Of a stretch of 64,000 bases of DNA, positions 24,761 to 36,155 are shown piece after piece. The stretch is from Epiperipatus broadwayi (taxonomy: Eukaryota > Onychophora > Udeonychophora > Euonychophora > Peripatidae): the NCBI GenBank assembly GCA_028023455.1, contig JAQFVV010012396.1, positions 4,247,656 to 4,311,655 on the forward strand. The letters run 5' to 3'. The notes beneath the pieces were generated by a model. It saw nothing but the letters and a program-made list of their open reading frames with translations, was not told the origin of the DNA and did no database searches. The position numbers and the translations under genes were made by a program. Within the stretch, counting starts at the first letter, position 1. The number at the start of each line of letters is the position of its first letter.

Positions 24761-25490
24761 ATTATACTGTTGTGTTTAGATGGTTTATACCTTTCATTAC
24801 AGAAGTCGGTGAAGTAAATGCTGCAGTGACGCTGAAAAAAAAAAAAAATTAAATAATTGCATTTTTATCATTGTTAAAATTTTAAGGTGCAAAAGTTTTT
24901 GTTACAATAGTTTGTACGAATATAAATATACAAAAGAGTACATATATCTTTATACCATTAAAAAAAAAATGAAAAAAATAATTTTATAGGTATATCATTT
25001 TATTGAAATATATTTTTATATGTTTGCTTTATTCTTTTTTTATAAGAATGATAAATATAATCATAACTTAATATATATATATATATATATATAAAGAATC
25101 TCCATTTAAAAGCATTTTACATAAGTTATTTTTACTAGATAAAGTAGCCGATTTTATTAGCTTGTTAGATTCAGATGTTAATTTGAAAACATGAATAATA
25201 CATCGTTTGGGTAAACATTTAAGAAAATTTATTCTAATACTTTAAGTATACTTTGTTAATAAAGAGATGACGTCTAATCAAATAACCAAACTGCTTTCAG
25301 CTTGGGTTTCATCATTGATTTTATAATTAATAAAGGGAGGTAGTAAAGTTTATATATATATAAACAATAACGTAAACCAATTTAATAGAATTAGTTCTAG
25401 TTATGAGGAGAAAAATATTCCCTCATTATTTTCAAGAAATTATAGTGTATGCTTATATTACATAGTGTCTGGTAATTTATTTGAGATTTC

Positions 25491-25586
<96 letters not shown>

Positions 25587-26185
25587 ATTTTTTTACAGCA
25601 TTTCTTATTTCAACACATTTCACTACAATTCACGAATGCAGAAAATCAAACTACTCTTTCCTTATTTCATGATGCATGCATTTTTGTGAACAACCTTTTC
25701 TGGTCAAATAATGTGAGTGTATTAAATATTTAGACTTTCATAAATTTTGAGAGCTCAATAATCTCTTATTATGCAACTCATTTTTAAACAAAAATTAAAT
25801 TTTATTCATTTTCAACACTTTGTGGACATTTAAATAATTGTTGCATTGCAGACATATTCTCAAATTTTTTTAATTTTACAGTGCATTTCTTATCTCAAGA
25901 CTACATCATTGCTATCCACTAGCACAGAACCTCAAATCATTCTCTTTTACATGATAAGTGGAAAATGTTTTTATTTTATGGGAGATATATTCAAATGAGT
26001 ATCTATCTATTTGTAAAAGAATATAGCTATTTTATTTTCTGTTAAAAAAAATAGAAAATGAAAGACTAAAAGATTGTAATCACCAATCTATGCATATTAA
26101 TTTAATTGATATATTTCTTCAAATAGGTTCATCAATGTATTTATTTAACATCTTGCAATACTGTCTTTTCTCTTTTTCTGTACAA

Positions 26186-26189
<4 letters not shown>
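24761..26189. repeat. AT-rich sequence with a long (TA)n tract
   Basis: Includes an 89-bp uninterrupted TA microsatellite at 25495-25583 and a shorter one at about 25070-25093. Open frames across them encode only alternating Ile/Tyr and are artefacts. No gene was recognised. Confidence 0.8.

Positions 26190-26272
<83 letters not shown>
26190..26272. repeat. (TA)n microsatellite
   Basis: An uninterrupted TA tract of about 82 bp. It is translated only as alternating Ile/Tyr in one frame and is not a gene. Confidence 0.95.
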
Positions 26273-26275
<3 letters not shown>

Positions 26276-26556
26276 CACAAAATGTCTGTTAATTATGAAC
26301 TATTTTAATAAAAATAAACATAATGATAACAATTATTATATACAGTCTTTCAGTCTGCAGAAGTACATTTAGTTAATTCCTTAACCATTCTCAACTGTTG
26401 TTAAATGCAAAAAAAAAAAACATAACAGAAGCATACATCATCAACTCAAATCCCATAAATCCCAAATTTTAATGTTCACAACTTGTCTATTAATTATATT
26501 CATTTTATTTTTATTTATTAAAATTGCTTCCCTAAATTTTCTTTTATTTTAGATTG

Positions 26557-27086
26557 TAAAGATTTTCCATCCTAACACATGTACTGCACTGTTTTTATAA
26601 TATCTCAATGATGTCTTGATGAATGTTGAAGAGACTATTAAACTAAGACACAAGATAGAGATTTTTGAAAAGATAAGATTGACTGTTTTATCTTTAAACC
26701 TACTTTTTAATTATATAGGCCAATTTAAAACATCTCAGTTTAAGATTGTGAAGATGTTTCTCTGTTCACTTTACTTTCATTAATTTCTTTCTGCATATAA
26801 ACACTCATGAAATCTTTAAATTTACTATGTGTTAATATGCAGAAAAAATTTAATGGAAGTGAAGTGTACAGAGAAACACCTTCATCCTCTTAAACTGAGA
26901 TGCTTTAGATTGGCCTATGAAATTAGAAAGTAGATTTATAGATAAGATGTTCACTCTTATCTTTTCAAAAGTCTCTATATTCTGTCTTAGTTTGAGAGTT
27001 TCGTCAATACTCAACAAGAGATTGTTGAGATATTATAAAAAAAAAAAAAAAACTATACTGGTCTTGTGTTAGGATGAAAAATCCTT
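26557..27086. repeat. 530-bp palindrome with a ~25-bp loop
   Basis: The left arm 26557-26803 and right arm 26829-27086 are reverse complements along their whole length with scattered mismatches. Matched landmarks are ttttccatcctaacacaagt-like ends, tatctcaa, agactattaaactaagaca, gataagat, aggccaat, aaacatctcagttta, gaagatgtttctctgt and ctgcatat..acac. It ends about 15-30 bp from the 3' end of a PLE remnant, so it could be an inverted PLE terminal repeat. An independent fold-back element is the alternative. Confidence 0.8.
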
Positions 27087-27114
27087 ACTATCTAAATTAC
27101 ATGCTACCTCTGTG

Positions 27115-27965
27115 CTTGTAAATAAAATCAAATGTTACATAATTTCTAATTTTTCTTTTATCATGGTTCTTTCTTCATGAATTAATCTTAACACTTTCAA
27201 AATCAAACTTAAATTTATATTTAAATGTTCTTTCATGATCCAAGAAAACAAGCATTCATTAATAACTCATTATTATGTTCACTTTTCACACACTTCTATA
27301 ACAATTTGTGCTCTTTTAATCTTTTCTCAATACTGCACTTTAATTCACTGATATATGATAACATATACCTATAAAAATGATACACAACATTACTTTTTTC
27401 TTGATAGGTATAACACTTTTAGAATTATTGACTAACTTATTAACATTATTTGTAACACAAAATGAAACATTAAACACAACCTTATATATATTTTTAAAAA
27501 AGTTTACTTGAGCATTTGAAATATATGGAGTAGATATCCATTTTTTATTATCAATCTTCAACCATTTTTAATTATTATAACACTTTCTAAATTGTGATAA
27601 AGTATGGTTAATCTGTACAATCTTATAACCAACTTTAAGCAATTCCTTGGCAAATACTTTTAAATTTATTACAATGATAACTGCATAATTTTTCCTTTTA
27701 AAACAACTATGAACTAAAACATGCCATCTTATGCATAAATGGTACTTTTGATTTACAATTTATATATCCCAGTATTTTCAGGAGTTTGATTATTATTTTA
27801 TAACTTAACATACTATTAGCTCTTGTAATAAATAAATTCAAATACTTAATACTTTTGTCATGTTCTTTTTCAATAGTCCATTTTAAGCGATTCAAGTTAT
27901 TTAATTCCTCTATATACAAATTTATGTTATTGTTATTTAAATATATCAAATTTATTAAATGCAAG
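27115..27965 (-). pseudogene. Second PLE remnant (RT C-terminal part and GIY-YIG endonuclease)
   Basis: The first frame (27964-27707) reads LKWTIEKEHDKSIKYLNLFI and SKVPFMHKMACF, which match the PLE RT block that in intact elements reads like FTVEKE...PFLD...R. A shifted frame continues with HSCFKRKNYAV, and a third (27561-27340) ends near FIGICYHIS. A further shift gives ELKCSIEKRLKEHK and FDFESVKI, as in the GIY-YIG domain of some PLEs. Several frameshifts and stops show it is long dead. The RT catalytic motifs upstream are missing: sequence right of 27965 is not PLE-like. It differs from the 12-kb PLE and is probably another clade. Confidence 0.75.
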
Positions 27966-28155
27966 CAGATAACATTGTAATAATGCCAAAGCTAAAACCT
28001 TCAAAAGATGTGCTGTAAACATGCTTATGTGATAGCCAATCAGATGTAATAATGACTGCACATGGATCTCTCAATTCTTAAACACAAGTCAGAACTATGA
28101 GAAAAGGTGGGATTCACCTTCTTCTATGCCTAAATTTATATATACATATATATAT

Positions 28156-28429
28156 ATTGTGCCATTACAATTTAGTCACTAGATAAATTTATAGTAATGT
28201 GCATGTAGAAAAGGCAAACCAAAAATCATCATCACAATTTTATATAACCATAAAAGAAGCTGTAGGGCATCCAAGTTCAAACCCTACCAGATCAAAATTC
28301 TAAAAGCTTTAAACCGAGAAAGAGTGGGACAACAATTATATGCTTTATTTGTTTGTGTGTTGATAGAAAAGGTAATACACACAATTAAACTATTTAATAT
28401 TTAAATTTTCTGTTAAAAAGCAAAGTTAT
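28156..28429 (+). repeat. SINE-like repeat family R2, copy 2 (cut by the gap)
   Basis: A close relative of 6186-6480, ending at the assembly gap. The B-box-like aagttcaaaccctacc (28273-28288) is better preserved here than in copy 1. The repeat probably contributed to the assembly break. Confidence 0.65.
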
Positions 28430-28929
28430 NNNNNNNNNNNNNNNNNNNNNNNNNNNNNNNNNNNNNNNNNNNNNNNNNNNNNNNNNNNNNNNNNNNNNNN
28501 NNNNNNNNNNNNNNNNNNNNNNNNNNNNNNNNNNNNNNNNNNNNNNNNNNNNNNNNNNNNNNNNNNNNNNNNNNNNNNNNNNNNNNNNNNNNNNNNNNNN
28601 NNNNNNNNNNNNNNNNNNNNNNNNNNNNNNNNNNNNNNNNNNNNNNNNNNNNNNNNNNNNNNNNNNNNNNNNNNNNNNNNNNNNNNNNNNNNNNNNNNNN
28701 NNNNNNNNNNNNNNNNNNNNNNNNNNNNNNNNNNNNNNNNNNNNNNNNNNNNNNNNNNNNNNNNNNNNNNNNNNNNNNNNNNNNNNNNNNNNNNNNNNNN
28801 NNNNNNNNNNNNNNNNNNNNNNNNNNNNNNNNNNNNNNNNNNNNNNNNNNNNNNNNNNNNNNNNNNNNNNNNNNNNNNNNNNNNNNNNNNNNNNNNNNNN
28901 NNNNNNNNNNNNNNNNNNNNNNNNNNNNN
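28430..28929. other. Assembly gap (500 N)
   Basis: Exactly 500 unknown bases. This round number is a scaffolding placeholder, so the true distance, and even adjacency, of the flanks is not measured. Confidence 1.
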
Positions 28930-29420
28930 CTAGTTAGATTAAACAATGAAGATTGTGATTATTATTATTATTGTTTTATTATTAATCTAATTTCAGAGTA
29001 GTAAATTATGACACAAAATCCCTTATCATATTTTGCTACTTTATTTTAATTTAACCTTGAATAAATTTAAGAACCTGAGATTATTTCATTTGAGCTAGAT
29101 AATTACTATTATTGTTATTATAGATAAAAGATTAATACTTTAATTGTTAAATGAGTCTTAGTGATTAGAAGTTGCAGAAGTCATAAGAATGCTATGTAGT
29201 TATTATATGTAATAGTAGTAAAGGGGGGATAGTGTTCTTATGCCATTGAGGTGGTATCCTATGGGATATTATCTCAATGTAATCTACTTTGTCACCCTTT
29301 ATTTCCACTTCTAGTCTCATGAATTCTCAAATAGTTATTTGAGTTAGTTTAAAACAGAACCTAAGTTAATTTTAAGAAATTTGAGCTAGTAAAGCATTTA
29401 ATTGAATATCTCATTAATTA
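28930..29420. repeat. Dispersed repeat family R1, copy B
   Basis: The counterpart of 105-600, starting immediately at the gap. Landmarks are aaaatccc.tatcat, gaacctgagattatttcatt, cataagaatgct, ttcttatgccattgag and ctagtctcatga. An internal ataagaatgct / gttcttatgcc inverted pair is present, as in copy A. Confidence 0.6.
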
Positions 29421-29429
29421 TTAGAGCTA

Positions 29430-29625
29430 GAATCCGGTGAGGCGATTTTCACTGTTATATTTATTTTGGGGAAGTGGAGTACACATATACACATAATTAC
29501 ACGTAGGGTGAAAGGGTAGATTGTGGCGTAACATGGTGGGCTCGAGGTGTATGTAGTTACACAACATAGGTAGAGGGCAGATTGTGGCGGCCCAACTTTC
29601 GGGGTCCAATACATTATATATAGAG
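29430..29625. repeat. GC-richer block with an imperfect ~60-bp tandem repeat
   Basis: agattgtggcg occurs at 29519 and 29580, each followed by about 50-60 bp ending in tagagggcag. The block is much less AT-rich than its surroundings and abuts repeat family R1. The two overlapping minus-strand open frames here show no family similarity. It could be the end of a larger mobile element. Confidence 0.4.
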
Positions 29626-29714
29626 GGCAGAATATATATATATATATATGGTCCACAACATGTGTTTGTATGTGTAAGTATTAAAAATGCATATTATTTT
29701 ACAGCTGGCTATTA

Positions 29715-30030
29715 TCTATATATTTTGGTATTCAAGATATTTGTTACTGAGCCATATCATGATATGGAGACATCTTAACTTCAATAAAAAGGACAGAAAA
29801 ATTATGAGCAAAAAATTGATAAAAAAATAATTTTTCTAATGATTATGTATCTACATGTGATTCACATTAGCCCTTAACTTTTTTTACTTAAGACTTTAAG
29901 ATGTTAGTCTTAATCTTTCATGCTGCAAACATTTTTCTCTGAAAGACTTTGATGATTATTCTAAATGTATTTTGTCATTTTTCTTTATTTTTAACAGATC
30001 TTTTCAATGAAACATTTGATTTATGGATAT
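29715..30030 (+). repeat. Repeat family R4, copy 1
   Basis: About 310 bp, highly similar to 32510-32820. Shared blocks are aagatatttg, tatggagacatc, gcaaaaaattgataaaaa, tgattatgtatctacatgtg / tggttatgtatccacatgtg, aagactttaagatgttagt and ctgaaagactttgatgatta. It is in the same orientation as copy 2. No coding potential was seen; it is perhaps the 3' tail of a LINE. Confidence 0.75.
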
Positions 30031-31265
30031 TAAAATTATATATATGTAAACATATAGTTGCTTCATGTCCATAAATTAAAAATCATGAAAAAAATTAAAT
30101 TTAAAAGTTTTTAAATAAGTTTGATAGATAAAAGTTATATAGATATTTCCTACATCCAGATAAATGTATAAATAGAATAATTATAAAGTTGTTTTTTATA
30201 TCATGTACATAAAATATTTTTTTAAAAATTTTAAAAGATAATTAATTTTAAATTTAGCTTTAAAAGTAGATTAAAAGCAAAAGATGTTTTTAACAATAAT
30301 TAAAAGTGGAAATGACATTCTAGGAATAATAATTAAAATGCTTGTAAGCAGATTCATAGATTAAAGTAAGGAGATAAATAATTAATATATTTTAATTACG
30401 AGGGATGTTATTTTTGCTCAAAGACAAGAATTTGCAAATATGGTATTGAAAAAATAAGCTCAGATCACAGTGGATTCTCTATAGTTATCTATAACCAATA
30501 TATCAAAAAAATGAGTGACGGAACTGAATTTTACAGAAAAGATAGCTCCAAACCATATAAATAGTGCTAAAAATTACATTTGAGAATTATTATTCTGCTC
30601 TCATTATTCTTAGTCTGCTATTACTAAGTGGATTATCATTATTTTATTGTTGAGCCAGAATCATAATGCAAGAATAGAGAAGCCATTATGTTCCTTGCTC
30701 TATCAAGCTGGCAGAGGGAATGCTGAAAACCCATCACTGAGTTCTGGAAAATAAGCTGTTAAGTGAAAAAAACCACTTGAATGTGTATTCACCTGTAATG
30801 AATAAAAGTCTAATGTCCAGTGCTATAGGAAGAACCAGAAAATCATTCTAATAAATCCCGAATGGTGACTTAAACCTACATTAACATAACTATGGTTTAA
30901 TAAAAAAAAAAACATTGCAAAAATAAATCATTACCTAAACACTGTACATAAACTTTTGACACTGAAAGAATAAGTATGAACTTTAAACTAATCTTTAGTT
31001 AATTATTATTAATTTCCTATCTAATGAAATATATTAGTAAATAGTTATTTATTTAATCTATTTAAGAGATTGTAGCTTGTTCTATTTGTCATGCCACAAT
31101 TTAATCAATAATAATTGTATAAAATTATTTTATAAAAGGCAATTAGCTAGTGATTGCAATCTCTTGCCATGCTATTAAATGGTTGTATGTTAATTAAATC
31201 AGTTATTTCCACTTTAAAGAACTATTAACCATATGTTAAATCAGCAAGTTAGTAAATTATGAATG
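30031..31265. other. AT-rich sequence, nothing recognised
   Basis: No gene, shared repeat or clear structure could be supported. Confidence 0.4.
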
Positions 31266-31543
31266 GACTTCAGTTATACCATTAAGCATCACATGATCAC
31301 ATTTCCTATACTAGCACATTAATTGTTGATAAACAGAGCAAAACTCTCCATACAGTATTGCCACCTGTGCTAAACAGAGTAATCAATGGATGCCAGAAGG
31401 CTTGTGCATAAAATCCCTATCTAATGCCTACTCATCCAATATCGATAGGGATTTTATGCACAAGCCTTCTGGCATCCATTGATTACTCTGTTTAGCACAG
31501 GTGGCAATACTGTATGGAGAGTTTTGCCCTGACTTCAGTTATA
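31266..31543. mobile_element. 252-bp fold-back insertion with 13-bp target duplication
   Basis: The element (31279-31530) is flanked by gacttcagttata at 31266-31278 and 31531-31543. Its inner arms (31339-31421 and 31444-31526, 83 bp each) are perfect or nearly perfect reverse complements around a 22-bp loop. The left 140 bp is essentially identical to the left end of the 54782-55565 element, of which it is a short derivative lacking the hammerhead region. The 13-bp duplication shows a single insertion event. Confidence 0.9.
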
Positions 31544-32509
31544 TTGCATAGGCAAGCTAGAGTAAGGTTATATTAAATAGATGCCACATTGAGTGAACTA
31601 TTCTTGTGTTTTAACATGATATAATTGATAAAAATGTGCAGATATTATATATTAATTCATGTTATGCCTGTTACATTTGAAACTCATTTTATGTAATACA
31701 ACATTAGTATTAAATGATTGTAAAACCATTTATGAACTGCTTGGTCACTTACATTCATTATTTGTTTAGTGCAATGATGTGTGGTAGATAAAAAGTTCCT
31801 ATCATATGTTATTTACATTATTTCATATATATTTTGTAGTATACATTTGCAACTGCTGGTCACTCATGTGTGATATCAAATACTCTAAGTAGTAGGACAT
31901 GGTAAAGTTTAATTTCTATTGCATACTTATAATTTATACATGCATTGGTTCTTGTTCAGAAACTATTGTAATACAGATGTTATTTCCTGTATTTTACAAT
32001 TATGTTATTTCAACTGCTTGCTAATATCATAACCTGAAATTAATCACAGCAGTCAATTAGTTAAATTATTCTTAGTTTATAAAATAGATAATTTTGTCTT
32101 AGAACAGAAATAATGAGATGTGCTAGCAGTTGATTGGGATCCAATCAAAAACAATTAATGATAATAATATGCTAAATTAGTGGTATCTATGAATAATCTA
32201 AATTACTATATAATAATAATAGGATTTATAAAGGAGTTTCAAAATTTATAAGTCATTTACCTAAAGTTATGCGAGTGTGTGTGTTATTTTGGATATACGC
32301 AAATAAATTCCATTTGTCTCATTATTTTTGGCAATTTGTCATAATTTTTTGCAATCAATCACTTAAGTAAAGTAGTTGTTAAGAGTGTCTTGTTTTTCTC
32401 TGACCTTAGTGGCTGTAAAAGAAAAAATATTATTTTGTGACATCAGAATGTGGAATGCATGTGTGGATTGCCACCAGGTGATTTTCATATGAAATGCACA
32501 ATTCTGTCA
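31544..32509. other. AT-rich sequence, nothing recognised
   Basis: No gene or recognisable repeat was found. Confidence 0.4.
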
Positions 32510-32820
32510 GTTAGTATCCAAGATATTTGTACCTGAGACATATTATAATATGGAGACATCCTAGCTTCAATAAGGGGGGGGGGGTGAGAAGCAAAAAATT
32601 GATAAAAATAATTTTTCTGATGGTTATGTATCCACATGTGATTTACATTAGTCCTTAACTTTTTTATTTAAGACTTTAAGATGTTAGTTTTAATATTTTC
32701 TGCTGCAAACATTTTTTCCTGAAAGACTTTGATGATTATTTTAAATGTTTTCTGTCATTTTTCTTTGTACTTATCATATCTTTTGGCATGAAAAAATTGA
32801 TTTATGTATACTTTTAAATT
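32510..32820 (+). repeat. Repeat family R4, copy 2
   Basis: A direct-orientation partner of 29715-30030. It contains a run of ten G (about 32574-32583) where copy 1 has aaaagg. This may be a true expansion or a sequencing problem. Confidence 0.75.
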
Positions 32821-33119
32821 GTTTGTTAAATATTTTTTTATAATTTAAATATGATCTGTCTTTTCAATAAAAATTATCATCAAGTTTATCATAAAATGTT
32901 TATTAAAGTCTAAAACTATTTCTCTCCTCTGTATGACAAATTTATTGAAGATATGACCATTAGATGAATAAAGTATTAATTAGTATTATGATATTGCTGT
33001 CACATTTTCAAAATGGTATGAAGCATTTCTAAATAAAAAAAATTCATATTCTTTATTTTATGATAACAGGAAACCTATGCCATATATTACAACTTTTTAA
33101 GAATTCTAACTATTTTTAA

Positions 33120-34050
33120 TAAAGAGGTGAGACAAGGAAACCTCTAACAAATGGTATAATTATTATGGATGTTTTAAAAGAATGGAATAATGATATTGAT
33201 ATTAAAGAGAGTGAAAATAAAAATATTAGAAATTACAAAATTATTAGTCTTCTATCATTAATTATATAATAGATCTTTATATTCATCTATAAAATATTTT
33301 TCAATCATATCGACTAAATTAATAATTTAGGCATGATTATGGAATAGTATATCGCATACAAATATGAAAAAAAGTTACACACAAAAAAAAAATACCAGCT
33401 GCCATTTTGCATTAAATTTATAGATTACGTTTGACTATCCAGTATTATCATTTTATTAGTAATTAAAGTTTTAGAACATTAACAAAAAATTCAAGTTATA
33501 AGCAAATTCTGAAATATATACATATATTAAACTGCAATAATTATACTACATAATGACATTTACAAATTAACCTTGATGATTATCTGATAAAATGATTGTA
33601 ATTTTCCCCAACTTTTTATGGTGCTTTTTCAGTAAAATGAGAAGCTAAACGAATAAAAATAAATATATTATTTAAATTATCTAATTTTGACTATAATATG
33701 ATTATTTTAGCAAATAATACATCAGAGCTTCAAGAAATACTATTAGATTCTGTCAGAAGAAAAATAAGTAAAACTAAAAATGTATCGTAAAAAGTAATAT
33801 TCAAAGTGTTTTCAAAAAAGAAACCATAGAGTTTGATAGTAATGAATTAAAATAAGTTAATATTTATAAAAATTTCAATCAGATTGTTAATGCAAATAGA
33901 AACATATTAAATAAAATTATTCATAGAATTAAATCTAGATAGAGTACTTTTAGTAAAAATAACCTGAGAGCAAACATGTTTAAGTTTTTGAAAAGATTTT
34001 AATGAATGTCTTTTAGTAATAATAAATTATTGATCCAAGAATTAGTTAGA
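33120..34050 (+). pseudogene. Decayed LINE reverse transcriptase fragment
   Basis: Short conserved blocks survive in several frames. KEVRQGN near 33122 resembles the RT motif GVRQGD. IILANNTSELQEILLDSVRR near 33700 resembles the region after the FADD box of RTE/L2-type LINEs. KTKNV follows. SNELK.VNIYKNFNQIVNAN, then ILNKIIHRIK (about 33838-33928), resembles the thumb region that usually reads like E...YLG..I..DG....EI..RI. Stops and frameshifts are frequent. Upstream and downstream limits are uncertain. The RT assignment is moderately sure, the clade is not. Confidence 0.55.
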
Positions 34051-34194
34051 TCATACAAACACTCAAGGAACACAACAAAAGTTGAAAATATAGATGATAG
34101 TAATAAAACAAACTCAAAAACAAACCATATGAATGAGGAAATGGTATTACTGTCCTAGTTGAAGAAATTAAAAAACATACTTTTTAAAGAAATC

Positions 34195-34380
34195 TTAAAG
34201 TAGATCTTAAAAGATTGTCTAAAAGAGTTGTGTCAGATGAATGGATGAGATAAAGAAATTTATTGTAATAATAAAAAGAAAATCACTTGTAAATCAAACA
34301 AATTGGATTAAACTTAAGGTGATTTTTGTTTTGCAATGAAATAATAATGGTGCGCTTGAAAATAAAGGTAATGAACTGAT
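34195..34380 (+). repeat. Repeat family R3, copy 2
   Basis: The partner of 23780-24060. It lies directly after the LINE RT relic, so R3 may be the distal part of that LINE. Confidence 0.4.
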
Positions 34381-35600
34381 GGTATTAAAAAAAATATTTA
34401 ACATCTATAATATTGTATTTCAATATTTTATTTTTATAATATTTATAAGTAAACAAAATGCTCTATATAATAACACACTATAAATAAGTTAGTTTCAAAC
34501 ATTCTTTTTTTCTAATGATATAAACTTTTATAATCTCTGTTTTTTATTTATTAAATGTTTTTATCTTTCAAAAAATATCTGGACATTATTATTCTTCTAG
34601 TCACTTTTTAATCTTCTAATTTTTAAAAGTTCCATTTTTGTTTTATCAACTTATTTAATTAATTTTTTTTATAAATATTTTATTCAAGTTTGAAGCATTT
34701 CTTTTTTTATGTGACTATAGATATTTTTTTTCTAACCATTGTTTAGTTCTAAAGTAACTTTTATTTGGTCAATTACAAAGTAATATTTTTAAATTATCAT
34801 CATCATCAAGAGTATTCTGTCCCAGAGAATAGTCACATCACTAATTCATCCATTTTTCTACTTCATTCTCTTCATTGCTCAGTGCTTCAATTCCACATAA
34901 CTCTTCCCATATCTTATATATATGATAATGAAAAATACAATTGTGAAGTAATTACATGTAAAGTAAAAAACGGAGCAACAATTAGTTTTAAAAAAAATGT
35001 AATATAAATGTGAAAGTACACTTTCAAAAATTCTAAATAATGATTATATCTGTAAGAATAATCAATTTTTAAAGCATATATTAATAAAGAAAAAATGAAC
35101 AACCAAGTCACTATGGTATTGTTAATGAGATCAAACATAAAGTATTTGCAAAAGTATCTGCTGGTGCATTGGGTTGTTCTTATTTTACCTAATTTGTTTA
35201 GAAAGAATGTTTTATATTTGAAAGTTATGGGGTTAAAAGTCATGTCACAATTGATGAACTAAATTATGAAAGAATGAAAATAGTGAGATTTATATGAGAA
35301 AAGGGATTTTTTCATATCTTATTGATAAAGTTAGTGAGTATGTATCTATATAAGTAAATAAAAGAGATATTCTAATAAAAAATATTTCATAGTCTCTTTA
35401 TCACATGTGTTCACAAGTAATCTATATTTGTAAAACATATTTTGTAAGTGTTATGTTTAGCTGAATTGCAGAGTTCAGACTCAAACCAAAAGTAATATCA
35501 AAATATATATAAACACTCCCAAAATACAGTTGTACATAGATAAATGTACTTAATACTATGCTGGTCATGCCAAATGACTAGACTCATTTCCAGAGGTATA
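34381..35600. other. AT-rich sequence, no gene recognised
   Basis: Open frames at 34765-35007 (plus) and 34914-35243 (minus) overlap each other, are composed of A/T-rich codons and match no known family. They are treated as chance. Confidence 0.4.
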
Positions 35601-36155
35601 TTTAGCTTGCCTCATGAGTTCTAGTCTTAACTCTTCTGGATGTACTGGACAGCTTGCCTTGAGTTTGTCAAATGACTCTTCTGGCTGTACAAAATAGCTT
35701 GTCTCAAGTTTTTCATAGTTGTAGCAGCTTCCAGTTCTATCGAGGACTTGCCTTAGGGTGTAGACATATCAGTAGTGAATATAGTAGAAACTTCTTCACT
35801 GTTGGAAGTGATTTCAATGGAGAGCACATTCGGTTGTTCAGGTAAAAGACCTTTTCTTTTTGTATATCCATATAGATATATCTATCCCTTGCCTCCAAAA
35901 AACTGACTATTTATTGCCAGATTTTCTATCTTACTGGCAGCAGTTAGATTCAGAGAGCCTAAACCAATGGTAAGATTTTATACACATGTTTACATATTGG
36001 CCACACTTGTTTTTACACTTTGGCCATATTTACACATTGATTATGCACATGTTTACACATTGGTTAGTGGCAATGAATGTTCAATCCAATCAGATAAGGA
36101 AGGAATCTGGACTAGTCCACTTCTGAAGGCAAGGTCGTATATAACAGTAGAATAA
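35601..36155. repeat. Balanced-composition block with two minisatellites
   Basis: At 35605-35720 a unit of about 46 bp recurs two to three times (agcttgcct..gag.tt, actcttctgg.tgtac). At about 35975-36065 a unit of about 22 bp built on gtttacacattgg / ttacatattggcc recurs four times. The block is less AT-rich than its flanks and may be an LTR or other non-coding part of a retroelement. No coding domain was recognised. Confidence 0.5.

Noticed and set aside
25481-25672. Open frame of alternating Ile/Tyr
   Set aside because: A translation of a TA microsatellite; the same applies to 26090-26308 and the tail of 23287-23508.
28413-28946. Long open frame across the run of N
   Set aside because: It exists only because unknown bases contain no stops; it is an assembly gap.
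34765-35243. Overlapping plus and minus open frames of 80 and 109 codons
   Set aside because: AT-rich, mutually overlapping, with no recognisable motifs; expected by chance in 64 kb.
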